DNA of 64,000 nt from assembly GCA_013368445.1 (NCBI GenBank), contig JAACJO010000052.1, forward strand, positions 34,947 to 98,946, given 5' to 3'. Both the position numbers and the translations under genes were made by a program. Every line of letters starts with the position of its first letter. Position 1 is the stretch's first letter. This document shows, piece by piece, positions 20,153 to 30,130 of this stretch. This stretch comes from Leucocoprinus leucothites. Its lineage: Eukaryota; Basidiomycota; Agaricomycetes; Agaricales; Agaricaceae. The notes beneath the pieces are model-generated. The model did not search any database, was not told the DNA's origin, and saw nothing but the letters and a program-made list of their open reading frames with translations.

Positions 20153-22796
20153 TGTGATGCAAAAACCAAAAAGTAAACAAGAAATACTAATATTTTTGCA
20201 ATTTCACACTTAGATAAAAGAATAATGCTATACCTAAGAGCCCTATAGTGAGTTAGTGGTATAGCTACAAAACTACTTACTAAGAAGTAATCTAGTACAA
20301 CTGTCCACTGTTGTGAACTATTCCAGAGATTTGAACTCTCAACTTCAGGACACCACCATCACTGAATTACTGCTTTGAGACTTGAGGGAAACCTCTATGC
20401 TGAGAATGATCTGAAGAATCTTAAAATAAGGTCCAGGGTCTAGAACTGGATCAGAAGGATCAATAGACCAATTAACAGACAACAATCCATGCTTTCCACA
20501 TATACAAGACAGAAACCTAGCTACCCCACTGCTTAGCTATGTCATTTCCACACTGCTCAGTCATCCAACTGTACTGGCCAAGCAAACCAATGGTCAGATT
20601 CACATGGCAGAGGTCCTTGGATAAAGAAAACATCACAGCTGAAATGCTTATCCATGATTAAAAAAGGATTAATGAAAGAAACTCACATGGTAGCTACTCC
20701 ACTACCCATATGGCAACCTAGTGATCAAACAGACCTACCAGTTGGCATTGCATTGTAAAAGTATACCCAGCCAGATCCAGGACAATTCAGTCATTTTCTA
20801 TTAGTTAATTTCAAATCATACCTATTTCTTTCTAGAATATTTCGTCTATTTTTGTATCTCTCAATTAATATATAAAGGGCCTGACAGCATGCAGATAGGA
20901 AAGGAATCCTACACCTCCATAGTGTTATAGGGCATTGTAGAGGCTCATTGACGTATGGATATAATGTCAAGTAGAGTACTAGCTAGGTAGCTAGAATGTA
21001 ACCTCAAATGAATTTGAGGGGAAGTATGAGAAATAGATGAGGATTTATGTAGCTACTGCTGAATAATGCAAAATGTGCAATGAAACTAAATGCTGTTTTA
21101 TTTACTTTGGGAAATTCTCAAGCACTGTACTAGGATCCTGACTAAGTGTGCAGTTTGCAACACTTAGCTGACTTCTATAACTAAGATCTTTTATCCTGAG
21201 GCTGTCTCTGTTTCTCTCTAAGGTCAACTGGACCTTGTCTATAATTACCTACTCAGTCACATACTGGTGCTGGTGCAGTCAATATGCCTTAACTACAAGC
21301 CTTCTTAGCTTGGTAGCTACTTTGCTGTGACACTAGATTGAACTCGAGATGTCTTAGAATATTTCTTAGATTAACTAGTAGAAGTCTTTCCTGTTAGAGT
21401 TCTCTTAGAAGGTTGATCACATTTCACTCAAAAATACTTAGTTTGTGGTCTGCATGCCCTATAGCACTACAGAGGCATAGGATTCCTTTTCTATCCGCAT
21501 GCTGTTGGGCCCTTTCTATATTATTTGAGAGATACAAAAATAGACGAAATATTCTAGAAAGAAATAGGTATAATTTGAAATTGACTAATAGAAAATGACT
21601 GAATTGTCCTGGATCTGGCTGGGTATACTTTTACAATGTGATGCCGACTGGTAGGTCCATTTGATTGCTAGGTTGTTGTATGGGTAGTGGAGTAGCTACC
21701 ACATGAGTTTCTTTCATTAATCATTTTTTAATCATGAATAAGCATTTTGGCTGTGATATTTTCTTTAACTGAGGACTTCTGCCACCTCAATGCAACCATT
21801 GATTTGCTTGGCCTGTACAGCTGGATGACTGAGCAGTGCAGAAATGACATAGCTAAGCAGCGGGGTAGCTAGGTTCTTGTCTTGTACATGTGGAAAACAC
21901 GGATTATTGTTTGTTAACCAGTCTGTTGATCCTTCTGATCTGGTTCTAGACCCTGGTCCTTATTTTTAGATTATTTGGATCATTCTCAGCACGGAGATTT
22001 CCCTCAAGTTCCAAAGCAGTAATTTGGTAATGTGGTTTCCTGAAGTCAAGGGTTTGAATCTCCGGAATGGTTCACAACAGTGGACAGCTGTACTAGATTA
22101 CCAGTCTCACCTGCTGTATTGGTTGACTGTATTACTTCTTAGTAAGTAGCTTTGTAGCTACACTGCTAATGCACTATAGGGCTCTTAGGTATAGCATTAT
22201 TCTTTTATAATACTAAGTGTGAAATCGCGAAAATATAAGTATTTCTTGTTTATTTTCGGTTTTCACATCACAGCATGCAGACCACAAAATAAGCATTTTC
22301 AAGTGAATAAGTGATCAACCTTCTAAAGAGAGCTCTAGCAGGAAAGACTTCTACTAGTTAGTCTAAGAAATATTCTAAGATATCTTGAGTTCAATCTAGC
22401 ATCACAGCAAAGTAGCTACCAAGCTAAGAAGGCTTGTAGTTAAAGCATATCAACTGCACCAGTGCCAGTGTGTGACTGAGTGGGTAATTACAGACAAGGT
22501 CCAGTTGACCTTAGAGAGAAACAGAGACAGCTTCAGGATAAAAGATCTTAGTTATAGGAGTCATCTAAGTGTCACAAACTGCACACTTAGTCAGAATCCT
22601 AGAATAGTTTTTGAGAATTTCACAAAGTAACTAGTACAGCATTTAGTTTCATCACACATTTTGTGTTTTTCAGCAGTAGCTACCTAAATCCTCATCTATT
22701 TCTCATACTTGCTCTCAAATTCATTTGAGGTTACATTCTAGCTACCTAGCTAGTGTTCTACTTGATGTTATATCCATATGTCAACAAGCCTCTACA
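20153..22796 (-). mobile_element. Family A solo LTR inserted in gypsy (copy 3, split)
   Basis: On the minus strand the element begins TGTAGAGGC at 22796 and ends GCATCACA at 20153. It is flanked on both sides by a 4-bp CTGG target duplication (20149-20152 and 22797-22800). It is interrupted by another copy of itself in the opposite orientation (20936-22272). Without that insert it is about 1.3 kb. It sits inside the gag-pol frame of the minus-strand gypsy. Confidence 0.85.
20936..22272 (+). mobile_element. Family A solo LTR nested in another A LTR (copy 2)
   Basis: This 1337-bp element begins TGTAGAGGC and ends CACATCACA, with a 4-bp GCAT target duplication (20932-20935 and 22273-22276). It is a direct copy of 9376-10714. 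The nested order is clear: gypsy first, then copy 3 in minus orientation, then copy 2 in plus orientation. Confidence 0.87.
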
Positions 22797-24822
22797 CTGG
22801 ATTGAGGTCCCTCATCATTCAGGATCTCTGTGTGGGCTGCATGCAGATATGAATTTTTATTAGGGCACTCATTAGTATAATGAGGTCCTCTGCAACTATA
22901 GCAAGATATATTTTTGTTCCCTGCCTTCTTTCCATTTGCCATTATGGGAGCTCAGTTTGCATTTTGGTTGGGTTTAGATGATCCAACCTTTGGATTTGTC
23001 TCTTTACTAGGTCCACCATTCAGTGGATAATTGTGTGGAGATCATTTTGACTTTGAGAAACAAAGCTCCTCTGATGAAATGGAAGTTTGTCCATTGACAA
23101 ACTTTCTTGGCACACAGGCAGTTGACTTGTGTTCCAAGCCTTTTGGGTTCCAAGGTCTAGCATTGTACATTAATGGTTCAATGCTCTTACCATTGTTAAG
23201 GGCTTTCTGATAGAAAGCCATAGTTTTCCATCTTGTATAAAACAAGATGGTGTATGACATAAACTCTTCTAATGAATGGACTTCTGGGGAAAGTCCATTA
23301 TAGAATAGCATATCTGTTTTCATGTCTTGAGGTATTCCTTCTAGGAATACTTCTACTAGTGTATAATCATCAGGGTGCACAGTCATACACTGTGCACTAT
23401 CCATAATAGCATCATAGTATCCTTGGACTTCTATGCAGAAGTCATAACAGATTCTCTTCAGGCCCTCTCAGGCATCATGCATGATCATTGGCAGTACAAA
23501 GTGATCATACAAAGCACAGATCACCTCTTCAAATGTCCAATGTATTTTAGTACAGTTGACATTTATAACATGTCATATATACATTTTCTTCATCTCTCTA
23601 CCTAGATGGTATTGGAGAGTCAATAACTGGAGCCTGTCTCTAGCAGGCTCAGTTCCTCCTAGACCCTTCAAAGAGAGGTCTATGCAGACAGCTGACACAA
23701 AGTTTTCCAGATCACTAAACTTTGAGCTTCCCCAATAAGGCTCTATTGCCTTATCACTAGGGAGTTTATTATTTGACAGGTTATAGTCTGTCAGAAATAG
23801 GAATGATTGATATAGATACTCTTGTACAATTGATTTTAATCATTTGTGCATCTGAGAGTTATGTGATTTTAGAGTCTAATTGACTCCAGAGGACTGAATG
23901 GCCATGGGTTGTTCAGTGATTAAAGAGTATCCTCTTTTCCTTTGCATGTTTAGGGTGTACACCTCGCTTGGTTCTAGAGATAGCTGTCTGCCAACTCATA
24001 CCATCAAGGGAGTAGTTTTAATCCACAATTTGTTGATAAACAACTGTAAAGTCAATTGTCTCAGCCTTATTGGCTTTTTCCCCTTGTCATCTGTGGTGGG
24101 TTTCAACCTACCACAGTCAATGGGTTTAACACTGTCAAACTCAATTCCTTGGTCAGGAATTTTGGAGGTCCCCTTAGTACAGAGGTCCTCATTTTGCATC
24201 CTCTGGTAGCATACTCCTGGAACATTTGAGTAGGAATCTGGCAGTATACCAGATTCATAGGAGTGGAAGGACATTTCCTTTCATCCAACTCTTGATTGTT
24301 TGCATCCTCTGTTAAGTGGACATATTTATATACCAATTTTTGTATGTTGCATATGACTACAAAGTCATATACTGATTTCTTCATGCCTCCTTTAGAGGCA
24401 TTTCCTTCCAACACCTCTGATGTGATCTCCTCTACATAGTTGAGGAGTTCATTCCTGTGGTGTGACAGTATTTGGTTGGCCTCAAATATGAGGTCTACCT
24501 TTTTGCTCACACTATATAGGTTATTTCCTACAATGGAGTCAACTTCTGAGGAAGTTAATCCCTCAGCACTCACTTCATAGTTTCCATTGCATCTTTAACA
24601 CAATGGTTGGGTTGGTTCCAATAGGCATAGGTTCACCCCTGTAATGTGTGTTTCAGGTAGATGACTCAGCACTGTCAGTCCCTTGCTGCTGATGTTCAGA
24701 TTGCTGGTCTTCTCTACCAGTGATACCAGATTAGTGGGTATTGGCAGGTTGATATGGTGGCTGGGGTGAATACCCAGCCTTGGCATTGGGTTGATTAGCA
24801 CCTACATTACTATCAGAAGCCA
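22797..24822 (-). pseudogene. Gypsy Gag remnant with CCHC zinc knuckle (minus strand)
   Basis: The Gag of the minus-strand gypsy starts with an ATG at about 24822 (MASDSNVGANQPNA...). Stops break the leader near 24730 and 24650. A long helical segment follows (24573-24103), then the capsid C-terminal part (23404-23042). A zinc knuckle reads CYSCRGPHYTNEC near 22905-22865, a C-X2-C-X4-H-X4-C pattern typical of nucleocapsid domains. Short perfect inverted repeats recur throughout. The 3' end is the CTGG junction with the inserted LTR. Confidence 0.72.
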
Positions 24823-25027
24823 TTGTTTAGTCTTTTTTTAGATGGCATTTGTATATGTTGGTTTATCACCATGTTCAACTTGTTAAGGTTGAACTAAAAA
24901 GGTGTAAAGCTTGTGCTTTATATTGAGAACAGTGATCTTAAAGTTCACACCAAATAGTTCAGACCCTTTTATAGGTGACTACATGGTATAAACAAGAAAA
25001 GATCAGTTGCTTAATAAGCAACTATAC

Positions 25028-25185
25028 AGGTAAATATAACACAAGTATTACATAATATGATCAAGCCATTACAAAATGCATACAAACATAGATGTGGGTC
25101 ATTGATTAATGACCCAGACTAGAGATATATCATAAGAAGGTAGTCTGGTATAAACCAGACTACAATGTTGATAGTGTAGACTCCT
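25028..25185. repeat. Direct repeat, copy 1 (partner at 26385-26523)
   Basis: About 150 bp sharing order and wording with 26385-26523: both contain ATTACATAAT, ACAAACATAG.TGTGG, TCAT.ATTAATGACC and TAGTCTGGTAT. The two copies bracket the TA-flanked element at 25586-26238. Copy 1 keeps two perfect palindromes that are decayed in copy 2. They may be pieces of LTRs of one element. Confidence 0.55.
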
Positions 25186-25252
25186 TACATGATACTTTGC
25201 TTGCTTTGTTATCTATAATGTCTTTCTCTGCCCATGTGGGCTTACTCCCTTA

Positions 25253-25321
25253 TTTTCTTTCCTCTTTCCTCTTTCCTCTTTCCCCTTTCTCCTTTCTTCT
25301 TTCTCCTTTCCCCCTTCTTCC
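25253..25321 (+). repeat. 69-nt uninterrupted polypyrimidine tract
   Basis: A run of C and T only, built from degenerate CTTTC units, lies between the gypsy leader and the TA-flanked element. The minus strand is pure purine. Such mirror-like homopurine/homopyrimidine tracts can form triplex (H-DNA) structures, but no function can be assigned here. Confidence 0.7.
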
Positions 25322-25585
25322 ATCTCACTCTTGCAAGAATTTTCAAACCCTATTCCCTTGTCCATCAAAATCATTCTGATAACCCTATCAGGCATGGTAT
25401 CCCCAATAGGTCAGAAAATGCTGATTTTGTAAGCATTTTATGGTTTGCACGGCATTAGAGTAAATAGGGTGCAGAAGAGCAGAAGCTCCTCTAGTTCATT
25501 AAGTAGTAAGGTGATAACCAACAATGTAAGTGCCTAATGAGCCTTTATATAAGGTGAAATGGGTGAGTGATAATGTACTATCATA

Positions 25586-26238
25586 CTATGGGAGGTCCGT
25601 ACCTTAGACAGGTCCATATCTTGGACAGTCACATCAGTCACAGCACACATACATCAGGTTGTTTCAAACCCCTTCAGTCAATAATAATGTCATCTTTGTT
25701 CCAGTGTGAGCAAGCAGCTATTGAGTTCAAATATCTAACAACTACATATATGAGTGTCAAGTTCAGTCAGAACTGTGGTCTGTACTAGCAAGAGGGATGA
25801 GGAAACAGGTATCTATAATGACTGAATTATACAGTAACAAAAGAAATGTAGCAGAACCAGAACAGAACCAGGATGAGAACAAGTAGGGGGCTGCAGTATA
25901 AAAATTTGAAATCTCCCATAGTGCTATGCCCAGAAAGAGCTGGAGTGTTACAAGGCTTAACATGATGGCCCAATAGTTTCCCATGACACAATCTTCCAAA
26001 CTAAGTAATGGAGTTGAAACTCTGACATAGAACCTCCAGTAAGAGTAATTAAGAGTGATATTGGCCTAGTTGCCCATCCTCCACAACCACTCAAATTACA
26101 CCCTCAAAATGTGTGCATCTTACTCCATGCATTTAAATCAGCTATTGTAGCAATTTTTATGAATATTGGGCAAGTGGAACAAGAGATACAAATGTTTGTC
26201 TGAAGTATGGATGTGTCCAAGGTATAGACCTCCCATAG
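25586..26238. mobile_element. Non-autonomous TA-flanked DNA transposon (MITE-like)
   Basis: The 653-bp element is flanked by TA (25584-25585 and 26239-26240). Both ends carry an imperfect terminal inverted repeat: CTATGGGAGGTCCGTACCTT at the left, and CTATGGGAGGTCTATACCTT at the right in reverse complement. Weaker complementarity continues for about 25 bp. The interior has no transposase. A 78-codon minus-strand stretch (25763-25999) shows no family signal. TA duplication and lack of coding capacity fit a Tc1/mariner- or pogo-mobilised MITE. Its termini differ from those of the Tc1 element at 16397, so that transposase is probably not its partner. Confidence 0.75.
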
Positions 26239-26384
26239 TATTATCACTGTTGCACTCTTGTCACTTTACTCCTGATGTGTATTGGTTCTGACTATCCTAA
26301 CCCTGACTACATATTCCTCTCTGACTTTGACTTACTCTGAGATTTCAAAGAAGATATCTGACAATGAGCATGGGTGTATAGATA

Positions 26385-26523
26385 AATATAAATCATATAT
26401 TACATAATTAATCCAGCCATAACAAAATATACAAACATAGGTGTGGGGTCATCAATTAATGACCTGAAAGAGAGAGATATCATAGAAAGATAGTCTGGTA
26501 TGAATTAGACTACAATGCCATTA
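26385..26523. repeat. Direct repeat, copy 2 (partner at 25028-25185)
   Basis: This is the diverged second copy of the repeat described at 25028. Its two palindromes are imperfect (GGGTCATCAATTAATGACC and TAGTCTGGTATGAATTAGAC). It lies 145 bp right of the TA-flanked element. Confidence 0.5.
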
Positions 26524-27189
26524 GTATAGATGCACAATTGCTCAAATTGACAGCCTATCCTGTCTATTAAGTGCTTTCTCAAGTAAATTACATCAAATCA
26601 AAACAGACTTGTTCAGTACATTTTCTCTGATGATAGTTAGGAAGATATTGTCCTTGACTCAGTCTCTTATTTCAAAACCCAAATTCCAAATTATTCTTAT
26701 ATTCAATCAACTACCTATCTCAATTGCCATCTTTCAACCAACTTCATTTCAAGTTTGATAAGACTAGTGCAGGAATCAGAGCTGGAAATGATTTTATCTT
26801 GATAAAGCAAGAGTAGACCAACCATAACACCCATGATAAAATCTACATAATCTTGAACAGAATGGTCTTGAGGAGGTGTAGTAAAATGTTGTGTAATTTT
26901 AGATCCAATATTCATCTCCTGGCAGACTGAATTGGCTTGAGATAGAGCATCCTGGACAGAATGGCCAGAAGGGCGTAAAGTGGTAGCATACATCAAAACA
27001 ATGATGATGGCTAGATGAAAGTTAAAAGGTGCATTGAGGGGAGTAAACAGAAATACCAGTCATGAGATGGTATCCAGTAGTGCCAGAGGAAAACTAAGAA
27101 GATATAGATATCAGAGGATTGAAGATATGGCTATCCTTCAGAGTGATACCTGTTTGGTGATTGACATTGACATTATACATGACACTGGA
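26524..27189. other. No confident gene; short minus-strand ORF
   Basis: The only notable frame is a 93-codon minus-strand stretch at 26715-26996. It is hydrophilic at first (RPSGHSVQDALSQANSVCQ) with a short hydrophobic stretch (FIMGVMVGLLLLY). I recognise no family. A plus-strand stretch at 27034-27219 runs in the same frame into the first degenerate minisatellite unit and stops there. Confidence 0.25.
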
Positions 27190-28605
27190 TATGAAATCAG
27201 CAAGGGCAAAAGAGAGTGAGTGAGTGGAGGCACCAATGTGCTAGAGAGTGAAGGACATGCAATATAAGCAGGGGCAGATGCAGACCAAGTAAGCAGAGAC
27301 ACCCACATCCTGGAGAGCATAGGACAGGTGACATCAGCAAGGGCAGATACAGAGCAAGCAAGCAGAGGTACTCACATCCTGGAGAGCACAGGACAGGTGA
27401 CATCAGCAAGAGCAGATGCAGAGCAAGCAAGCAGAGGCACTCACATACTGGAGAGCACAGGATAGGCGACATCAACAAGGGCAGATGCAGAGCAAGCAAG
27501 CAGAGGCACTCACATACTGGAGAGCACAGGATAGGTGACATCAGCAAGAGCAAATGCAGAGCAAGCAAGCAGAGGCACTCACGAACTGGAAAGCACAGGA
27601 CAGGTGACATCAGCAAGGGCAGATGCAGAGCAAGCAAGCAGAGGCACTCACATCCTGGAGAGTACAGGACAGGCAACATCAGCAAGAGAAGATGCAGAGC
27701 AAGCAAGCAGAGGCACTCACATCCTGGAGAGCACAGGACAGGATCAGCAAGGGCAGATATAGACCAAGCAAGCAGAGGTACTCACCAACTGGAGAGCACA
27801 GGACAGGCAACATCAGCAAGGGCAGATGCAGAGCAAGCAAGCAGAGGCACTCACATCCTGGAGAGCACAGGACAGGTGACATCAGCAAGGGCAGATGCAG
27901 AGCAAGCAAGCAGAGGCACTCACCAACTGGAGAGTACAGGACAGGCAACATCAGCAAGAGAAGATGCAGAGCAAGCAAGCAGAGGCACTCACATCCTGGA
28001 GAGCACAGGACAGGTGACATCAGCAGGGGCAAATGCAGAGCAAGCAAGCAGAGGCACTCACATCCTGGAGAGCACAGGACAGGCAACATCAGCAAGAGCA
28101 GATGTAGAGCAAGCAAGCAGAGGCACTCACATCCTGGAGAGCACAGGACAGGCAACATCAGCAGGGGCAAATGCAGAGCAAGCAAGCAGAGGCACTCACC
28201 AACTGGAGAGCACAGGACAGGCAACATCAGCAAGGGCAGATACAGAGCAAGCAAGCAGAGGCACTCACACTCTGGAGAGCACAGGACAGGCAACATCAGC
28301 AAGGGCAGATGCAGAGCAAGCAAGCAGAGGCACTCACATTCTGGAGAGCACAGGACAGGCAACATCAGTAAGAGCAGATGCAGAGCAAGCAAGCAGAGGC
28401 ACTCACATACTGGAGAGCACAGGACAGGCAACATCAGCAAGGGCAAATGCAGAGCAAGCAAGCAGAGGCACTCACATCCTGGAGAGCACAGGACAGGCAA
28501 CATCAGCAAGGGCAGATACAGAGCAAGCAAGCAGAGGCACTCACCAACTGGAGAGTACAGGACAGATAGGCAACATCAGCACAGGCAAGTGGGTGAGTAG
28601 AGGTA
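27190..28605 (+). repeat. 69-bp minisatellite, about 20 units
   Basis: A tandem array with a 69-bp unit containing GCAGAGCAAGCAAGCAGAGG and CTGGAGAGCACAGGACAGG. Because 69 is a multiple of three, each frame repeats a 23-residue peptide. The plus strand gives a polar unit (ATSARADAEQASRGTHILES...). A second plus frame gives a Gln/Lys-rich unit and a third an Arg/His-rich unit. The minus strand gives a Leu/Cys-rich hydrophobic unit. The first and last units are degenerate. Near 27740 one unit lacks four bases, shifting all frames. Few CpG sites remain. It marks the edge between the repeat and gene compartments. Confidence 0.93.
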
Positions 28606-28630
28606 CCTACCCATATGTATGGGAATAACC

Positions 28631-29726
28631 TCAGACTGCTCTTGATAATATCTTCAGTCGATCTCCCCAATTCTCGGCATGTACTGCATTGGTGAACATC
28701 ACATCATACTCCAAATCCTGTATGCGAGCATACTTACTTTTTCACAGCTAGCTTGACACTCAACCCCACATTACTCTTCTGCACTGCTACAAGCATCAAG
28801 GTCACCACATCGTCATTCAATGCTTCAGCTGTCTTTTCAATAAGGTCCTTGCAGTTACCATCTTGCTTGTGCATCCCTAACAGACAAGTGTTAGCACATA
28901 GCTAAAAAAAATCAAACTCTGGACTTACTCTCCAACTGCACGTACTTAGGTTCATCGCCAAGGTGGCAGAGGTGCTTCTTCTCAAACTGTATCTCGTGTG
29001 TGGTCCCAGCATCGAGAACCTTGTCTTCCACACCCATTTTCACGTTCCGCTTGAATTGGTCATATTTCGTGAACACCGCAAAAACAGGGACTTCAAAATC
29101 ATGAGCTAACCGCTATAACAACACTTTATGCTGACACACCATTTTGATCAGGGCAGATATCTTTGAAATGCTTCAAATCAAGCTCTGGTCGTTGGTTGTC
29201 CATTGGGATGCAGTACCTTTAAATATGGCCATCAGCAGTCGCAATCGCATACACTCAAAGCTCCGAACCATATTGCATGTAATCTAGACGCCAGTAGCTT
29301 TTCTCCGGACTTCTGTCGCACAAAGTTCTGCACAATCTTCAATTCCTCTACGCCCCCAGACTCAAATCCCCGGGAATCGTGAAAAACATAACCGTCATGG
29401 CTGGAGAAAATGATCTCGTCCTCAATCCTGTGTTCGCTACGCTGGCTCAAGGGTCAGTAGTAGCCGACAAATGGTACTATATCACCAACATCCATGGAAG
29501 GGTCGAGTTTAATCTAGTCAGGTGGTGAGACCAAACTGGCAGAGTTAACAAAGCTTAGACAACGTACCTCTTCTTTCTTCGAGCCGTTTCGCCTGTAAAT
29601 AACTGGACTTTCCGTTGTGTCGCAGACTCTCTGTAAGATAGACGTCTTGCCAGCGTTTGCCCTTCCAATAATCAGGACTCGGAACTTGATTTTTGGGAGT
29701 CGACGAGGAGGCTGCTGCGTAGACAT
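28631..29726 (-). CDS. G-domain GTPase (P-loop), multi-exon
   Basis: Likely a small GTP-binding protein of the TRAFAC/AIG1-like type common in mushroom-forming fungi. The start at 29726 gives a basic N-terminus, then the P-loop GRANAGKTSILQRV (residues about 21-34). Introns with GT-AG ends separate IKLDPSMD from EDEIIFSSHDGYVFHDSRGFESGG, which carries the G3 region (DSRGFE), and then YCIPMDNQRPELDLKHF. The G4-like motif is FTKYDQF near 29065. The last exons reach GMHKQDGNCKDLIEKTAEAL and LSVKLAVKK at about 28740. The 3' end near the minisatellite is uncertain: the intron needed to reach a stop at 28631 would be only about 20 nt. It is head-to-head with a similar gene at 30131. Confidence 0.75.
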
Positions 29727-30130
29727 TACAGCAATGGGGTTTGGGAAGGAAGGCGGGAGTCACGCAAGAAGGGGCCTCCAAGCGAATCTCTTGGCAATGA
29801 AATGAAATCCACGCCCATCCGTTATCCACCAATGGCGAGGGTGAGAATCGTGGGTGCCTGGCTATCGATGAATAGTTGTCACACTCGGAGTCATGGATCC
29901 TACACATCGGGCATGTGATCTCCAATGGACAAATCGTCATCTTGCGGCTTGTACACGCCATTCATTTCCTCTGTCAATGTCAATTCTGTTTCTCACCACC
30001 CAAGTATAGCAGTTCGCTATTGACCAGTCGTAATCCGCTACCAATCCCACACCATACCAATAAAAAAGATGGGTTAGGAAGGCTGCAAGGATGATGGTGA
30101 CTTGAGCGCATTGGTCAGTTACTCACTATC
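29727..30130. promoter_or_regulatory. Shared divergent promoter region of two GTPase genes
   Basis: 404 bp separate the start codons of two divergently oriented G-domain genes. A bidirectional promoter is inferred from the layout alone. I did not find a clear TATA box or other diagnostic element. Confidence 0.4.

Larger units (their letters stand above)
24823..25585. other. Gypsy leader/LTR remnant with stem-loops
   Basis: There is no gene here. This lies upstream of the minus-strand Gag start and probably contains its leader and part of the 5' LTR. Consecutive palindromes occur at 24873-24894, 24905-24920, 25005-25023, 25095-25116 and 25140-25163. The last is a perfect 10-bp stem with a 4-nt loop. 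It also contains the pyrimidine tract at 25253-25321. Confidence 0.4.

Noticed and set aside
27679..28530. 283-codon minus-strand Leu/Cys-rich protein that looks like a membrane protein
   Set aside because: It is the antisense translation of the 69-bp minisatellite; hydrophobicity follows from the repeat composition, and it has no start context or unique sequence.
27190..28605. CRISPR-like array
   Set aside because: The units are contiguous 69-bp tandem copies without unique spacers, and the sequence is eukaryotic.
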